From Helicobacter sp. (GTDB lineage Bacteria > Campylobacterota > Campylobacteria > Campylobacterales > Helicobacteraceae): 17,951 nt of DNA. The number at the start of each line of letters is the position of its first letter. The stretch's first letter is position 1. The notes beneath the pieces are model-generated. The model saw only the letters and a list, made by a program, of their open reading frames with translations. It was not told where the DNA came from and ran no database searches. Positions 14,967-17,951 of the stretch are shown here, one piece after another. The translations under genes were made by a program, and so were the position numbers. Location: the NCBI RefSeq assembly GCF_029067145.1, contig NZ_JAIEFA010000047.1, positions 1 to 17,951 of the forward strand. Direction: 5' to 3'.

Positions 14967-15941
14967 AAAGTGCTTTTGACTTTTTAAGTTTAGAAAATGA
15001 GGATTTCAAAGAGGATTCTGTGCGGGAGTTTATCCTCGCGCCACTTTTGCAAAAATTAGGCTTTGTGAATAGAAATTTGGAGAATCCCAAGCCTAAAAAT
15101 CACAAAGAGGCAAGGCAGATTCTAAAAGGTGCGAAGTATTATCCTAATGCGCTAGATAGCGAGTTTGGAGAAATTGCAACGCAAAAAGAGCAGGATTCTA
15201 CGCTTTGGATTCCACAAGATGAGATTTTACCCAAAGGAAGTGATGTGGATTCTGTGTTGGGGCTTTTTAGCAAAATGCAGTTAGCCGAACTTGCGCTTTT
15301 AAGGAAACTTATTTTCAAACACACCACGCCAAGTGGAAGCAAAGAAAATAGAATCCTCAAACGCAATCTGCGGTATTCGCTAATGTTGGCGTTTTATAAT
15401 ACGCTTACGATGTGTAATAAAACTTTTCACGAGACAAAATTGAGAAAAGGCAAGGCTGGTGTATGTGGAATCTTTGCTTATTATCGTTATCGTAGAAGTA
15501 ATTATTGTTGATAGCAATGGAGCAAATCTTAATGTAATATGGAATAGTTTAATTCAAAAGGCTGTTGAGGGGCATTATATTGATAGAATTGCTGATAAAT
15601 TTGAAAATTTTATTCCAGCAATCAACGAAAGATTTGAGTGCGATAAGAAAGGAAAATATCACTTAAGAGAGAATGCGAGTTTTAGTAATTTTAAGATTCC
15701 ATTAGAAAAACGAGTGGAGTATTTGATAAGAGCAATTTTAGGTAGAGCAAGTGAGCAAAATAAGGGCGTAAAGTTTAATGAGATTGTATTAAAAGTGATT
15801 CCTTTATCTAGTAATGGGGTGCAAGCAAACAATAAACTGATAAAAGAAATTTTAAGTGAAATTGCTACAACAGATAAAGATACAGGCGAATGGGGATTGA
15901 AAGACGAAAAAGGCACACAAGGGAGATTGTTTGATGACTGA
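14963..15941 (+). pseudogene. Frameshifted restriction/DNA-methylase-like remnant
   Basis: Two overlapping frames (14963-15511 and 15459-15941) read as one protein broken near 15490-15520. The first starts at ATG 14963 (ATGA overlap with the MFS stop, SD GAGAGGGA). Its N-terminus, EDFKEDSVREFILAPLLQKLGF, quoted as EDSVREFILAPLLQKLGF, resembles the start of type I restriction nuclease domains. Its later part (LWIPQDEI, FSKMQLAELALLRKLI, LMLAFYNTL, IFAYYRYR) resembles the C-terminal half of some adenine/cytosine-N4 DNA methylases. The second frame continues with NVIWNSLIQKAVEGHYIDRI and FENFIPAINERFE and ends in RLFDD. No DPPY/TSPPY-type motif or nuclease catalytic site is visible, so this looks like a deletion-fused relic. 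Family assignment is from memory of motifs and is tentative; a programmed frameshift is a less likely alternative. Confidence 0.5.
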
Positions 15942-16242
15942 AAAGGAAATTATAGAATTTAATAAGAGCTTAAGTGCTTACGAATTTTTTGTGTATTTTA
16001 CTATTGAATATTTGAAAAGAAAAAATGAAAGTTGCACACTAGAGGCGATTCACGCAAAAAGCATAGAATTTTTATTAAAAAATCGAAAAATAGAGGAAAA
16101 AAGTGCTATAACCAAAACTCTGTCAAAACTAGCGACCTTTGATGAAATCACGCAAGAATGGACGCTTAAGGACAAACAAGCGATAATGCAAGAGATGAAG
16201 CCAAAGCATAAAACAAAAACCAAAAAGAGCGACAATGCCTAA
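15934..16242 (+). CDS. Small unknown protein sharing a motif with the preceding remnant
   Basis: A 102-aa protein that I do not recognise. ATG 15934 overlaps the preceding stop by 8 nt and has GGGAG (15921-15925) 8 nt upstream; a TTG at 15931 is in frame but less likely. The body is predicted helical (AYEFFVYFTIEYLKRKNES), then SAITKTLSKLATFDEITQEW ending in TLKD, and a Lys-rich tail (KPKHKTKTKKSDNA). The last motif matches the end of the preceding frame (LIKEILSEIATTDKDTGEW ending in GLKD): 12 of 24 residues are identical with no gaps. This suggests a shared small, possibly winged-helix DNA-binding, domain. Codon use is more A-rich than in the neighbours. It overlaps ttcA by 8 nt. Confidence 0.6.
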   Translation: MTEKEIIEFNKSLSAYEFFVYFTIEYLKRKNESCTLEAIHAKSIEFLLKNRKIEEKSAITKTLSKLATFDEITQEWTLKDKQAIMQEMKPKHKTKTKKSDNA

Positions 16243-17017
16243 AACCAAAGAAAGTATAGAAATTAGTAAAAAAATTTTAAAGATAACAGGCTCTACCAAT
16301 GCGCAATTAGGCTTAATCAAAGAGAGCGATAAGGTGCTTTTGGGCTTGAGTGGAGGCAAGGATTCCATACTTCTTGCGACACTTCTTGCAAGGCTGAAAA
16401 AATACGCGCCTTTTAACTTCGAGTTTAAGGCAGTTACGATTGATTATGGGCGCGGGGGAGAATATGAATATATCTTTGAATATTGCGAGAAGCTTGGAAT
16501 TCCCTATGAACTCTACCGCACGGATATTTATAAGATTTTAGAGGAAAACAAGCGCGAGGGAAGTGTGGTTTGTAGCTTTTGTTCGCGTATGCGGCGGGGT
16601 GCGCTTTATACCAAAGCTTTAGAGGGAGGATTTAATAAACTCGCCTTAGCGCACCATTTAGACGACGCCGCAGAAAGCTTTATGATGAATCTTACTTATA
16701 ATGGTGCATTGCGTTCTATGCCGCCGCTGTATAAGGCGGGAAATGGGCTGTTTGTGATTCGTCCGCTGATTTTTGTGCGGGAGCGACAAATTATTGACTT
16801 TATTGCCAAAAACAACATTTATATTGCGCCCGATTGTAATTGTCCTGTGCTATGGAGGACAGATGACAAACGCCCTTATGCGCGCGAGAAAACTAAGCAA
16901 ATGCTAAAGGAAATGGAGGAAGCGAATCCGGACTTTTTCACTTCTTTGAAAGTAGCTTTAGGCAATGTACATTTAAACAGCCTCTTTGATACGCGCTATT
17001 TGGATAAGCAAGAATAG
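16235..17017 (+). CDS. ttcA: TtcA-like tRNA 2-thiocytidine synthetase (PP-loop ATPase)
   Basis: Belongs to the PP-loop tRNA thiolases; TtcA makes 2-thiocytidine at tRNA position 32 using ATP and an Fe-S cluster. The PP-loop LSGGKDSILLA is at 38-48. The cluster ligand cysteines fit the TtcA pattern: CSFC at 113-116 (in SVVCSFCSRMRRGALY) and CNC at 201-203 (in APDCNCPVL). The conserved LALAHHLDDAAESFMMNL segment and the IRPLIFVRE strand are also present. At 260 aa it is slightly shorter than E. coli TtcA (311 aa). The start ATG lies inside the end of the small upstream gene (8-nt overlap, ATGCCTAA), so translation is probably coupled. A true TtcA and a TtcA-like paralog cannot be told apart here. 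Confidence 0.85.
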   Translation: MPKTKESIEISKKILKITGSTNAQLGLIKESDKVLLGLSGGKDSILLATLLARLKKYAPFNFEFKAVTIDYGRGGEYEYIFEYCEKLGIPYELYRTDIYKILEENKREGSVVCSFCSRMRRGALYTKALEGGFNKLALAHHLDDAAESFMMNLTYNGALRSMPPLYKAGNGLFVIRPLIFVRERQIIDFIAKNNIYIAPDCNCPVLWRTDDKRPYAREKTKQMLKEMEEANPDFFTSLKVALGNVHLNSLFDTRYLDKQE

Positions 17018-17025
17018 GTGCTTTT

Positions 17026-17090
17026 TCATCGTAAAGGAAAAATCTAGCAAGAGAGATTCTGCAAGGAATCACGGCAGTCCATAATCTAAT
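17026..17090. repeat. Dispersed palindromic repeat, copy D (degraded)
   Basis: Downstream of ttcA: TCATCGTAAAGG, then a hairpin GATTC/GAATC (17055-17059 with 17066-17070) and ACGGCAGTCCATAATCTAA, parallel to copy C (GATTCGTGGCAATCTATAATCTTA). A further weak trace, TATAGATTACTTCACTTTG, follows at about 17119-17137. The rest of the 17018-17265 gap shows nothing else I can name. Confidence 0.5.
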
Positions 17091-17230
17091 ATTTTACTCC
17101 CGATAAATCCTTTATGTAATTATAGATTACTTCACTTTGTGATTTTAGATTATTCTGCTTGTAAGGGTGTAGTAGAATTATGGATTTTACAAAATTTTAT
17201 GAGAGAAAATTAATTGAATGTAGCGGAATC

Positions 17231-17249
17231 GCAAGGGAGAAACCCTCGC
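17231..17249 (-). terminator. Hairpin downstream of tsaA
   Basis: In the tsaA transcript GCGAGGG pairs with CCCUUGC (7 bp with one G-U) around a 5-nt loop, 16 nt after the stop. No U-run follows, so it is a weak terminator candidate or another trace of the palindromic repeat family. Confidence 0.4.
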
Positions 17250-17265
17250 GGCAGTTTATTGCGGC

Positions 17266-17862
17266 TTAAAGTTTGTCTGCGTTTTGTGAAAGATATTCTG
17301 CTACGCCTTTTGCATCTGCTTTCATTCCTTTATCGCCTTTGTTCCAACCTGCTGGGCAAACTTCGCCGTGTTGCTCAAAGAAAGTAAGCGCATCACACAT
17401 TCTTAGCATTTCGTCCATATTGCGTCCAAGTGGTAAGTCGTTAATCACCGCGTGGCGGACAACTTGATTTTTGTCAATCAAGAAAGAACCGCGCAATGCA
17501 ACTGCGTCGCCGATAAGCACTTCATAATCGCGTGAAATTTGCTTTGTGATGTCTGAAACCATTGGAAATTGCACATTTCCGATTCCGCCTTGATTGACAG
17601 GAGTATTTTTCCACGCAAAATGCACGACATCAGAGTCAATAGAAACACCAATGACATTGAATCCTTTTTCGTTAAATGCTTTAACTCTGTGGTCCATTGC
17701 AATGATTTCTGAAGGGCAAACAAAAGTAAAGTCTTTGGGCCAAAAGAATACGACTGCACCATTTTTGCCTAAGTTTTTTGAAAGTTCAAAATCCTCTACG
17801 ATAGTATTATTTGCCAAAACTGCTGGAGCTTTGAAGTCTGGAGCTTTTTTTGTTACTAACAT
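17266..17862 (-). CDS. tsaA: 2-Cys peroxiredoxin (alkyl hydroperoxide reductase AhpC/TsaA)
   Basis: Reduces hydrogen peroxide, organic peroxides and peroxynitrite; in Helicobacter it is a very abundant cytosolic protein recycled by thioredoxin. The 198-aa length is normal. The peroxidatic Cys49 sits in FFWPKDFTFVCPSE and the resolving Cys169 in HGEVCPAGW. GGIG (92-95) is present, resembling the GGLG loop of oxidation-sensitive types, but the C-terminal YF helix is absent. Trp41 replaces the usual Tyr of FFYP, as in other Helicobacter homologues as I remember them. SD AAGGA (17869-17873) is 6 nt before the ATG. The upstream region carries inverted repeats (see separate entry). Confidence 0.96.
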   Translation of the reverse strand: MLVTKKAPDFKAPAVLANNTIVEDFELSKNLGKNGAVVFFWPKDFTFVCPSEIIAMDHRVKAFNEKGFNVIGVSIDSDVVHFAWKNTPVNQGGIGNVQFPMVSDITKQISRDYEVLIGDAVALRGSFLIDKNQVVRHAVINDLPLGRNMDEMLRMCDALTFFEQHGEVCPAGWNKGDKGMKADAKGVAEYLSQNADKL

Positions 17863-17887
17863 TTTAAATCCTTATAAAAATAATTGA

Positions 17888-17916
17888 TTGATAAAAAATA
17901 TCAATAGAAAATGATA
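17888..17916 (-). promoter_or_regulatory. Overlapping inverted repeats upstream of tsaA, candidate Fur/PerR-type operator
   Basis: TTGATA and TATCAA (17888-17893 and 17899-17904) are separated by AAAAA. TATCA (17899-17903) also pairs with TGATA (17912-17916) across 8 nt. The AT-rich dyads lie 26-54 nt upstream of the tsaA start, where a peroxide- or iron-responsive Fur-family repressor would act. The link to a specific regulator is inference. Confidence 0.35.
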
Positions 17917-17951
17917 ACAAATCTTAGATAAATTAAAGATTAAATCTTTCT

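Noticed and set aside
17180..17269. 29-codon plus-strand ORF (MDFTKFYERKLIE...) before the tsaA end
   Set aside because: No ribosome site, runs through the hairpin and overlaps the tsaA stop; no sign of conservation can be seen.
1..17951. tRNA or rRNA genes, CRISPR arrays, insertion sequences, prophage genes
   Set aside because: None were found by eye: no regularly spaced direct repeats, no transposase or integrase motifs, no cloverleaf-like or rRNA segments noticed. Weak tRNA-like structures could be missed without a covariance search.

Overview
The window looks like chromosomal DNA of an enterohepatic-type Helicobacter or close relative (Campylobacterota). The DNA is AT-rich, and coding sequence carries many 'gattc/gaatc' words. 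The long-form HPF, TsaA-type peroxiredoxin, PurM, AroE and Ppk proteins have an epsilonproteobacterial look. An argB gene points away from H. pylori, which lacks arginine biosynthesis. The assignment rests on protein character alone, with no database search.

Layout. 1-922 (-) is a 3'-truncated D-2-hydroxyacid dehydrogenase, divergent from argB (976-1830 +) and a small four-helix membrane protein (1837-2274 +). A repeat-filled convergent gap (2275-2518) follows. Next is a long minus-strand block, in transcription order: purM (7492-6500), a membrane-anchored triple-SH3b protein (6403-5219), aroE (5177-4389), hpf (4349-3789) and cca (3811-2519). hpf and cca overlap by 23 nt. ppk (7628-9733 +) diverges from purM. 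After a 318-nt repeat-rich gap comes a large MscS-family channel (10052-11950 +).

From 11951 to 12911 there is no intact gene. This stretch holds a decayed radical SAM gene on the minus strand, with a G8 tract near its apparent 5' end. rdgB (13532-12912 -) follows, divergent from an MFS transporter with a YajR-like C-terminal domain (13602-14966 +). A run of overlapping genes continues from the MFS gene: a frameshifted restriction/DNA-methylase-like remnant (14963-15941), a small unknown protein (15934-16242) and a TtcA-like tRNA thiolase (16235-17017). The window ends with tsaA/ahpC (17862-17266 -), which has inverted repeats in its upstream region.

How the genes relate. Most of the window is housekeeping: arginine, purine and shikimate synthesis, tRNA maturation and thiolation, ribosome hibernation, nucleotide-pool cleaning, polyphosphate, osmotic and peroxide defence. 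The accessory signal sits in the gaps. It consists of a dispersed palindromic repeat family at gene 3' ends, a decayed copy of the 5' end of rdgB between ppk and mscS, the radical SAM pseudogene with its poly-G tract, and the defence-like remnant between the MFS gene and ttcA. I found no convincing complete new system. The nearest candidates are the 14963-16242 gene pair, which shares a C-terminal motif, and the poly-G/radical SAM locus.
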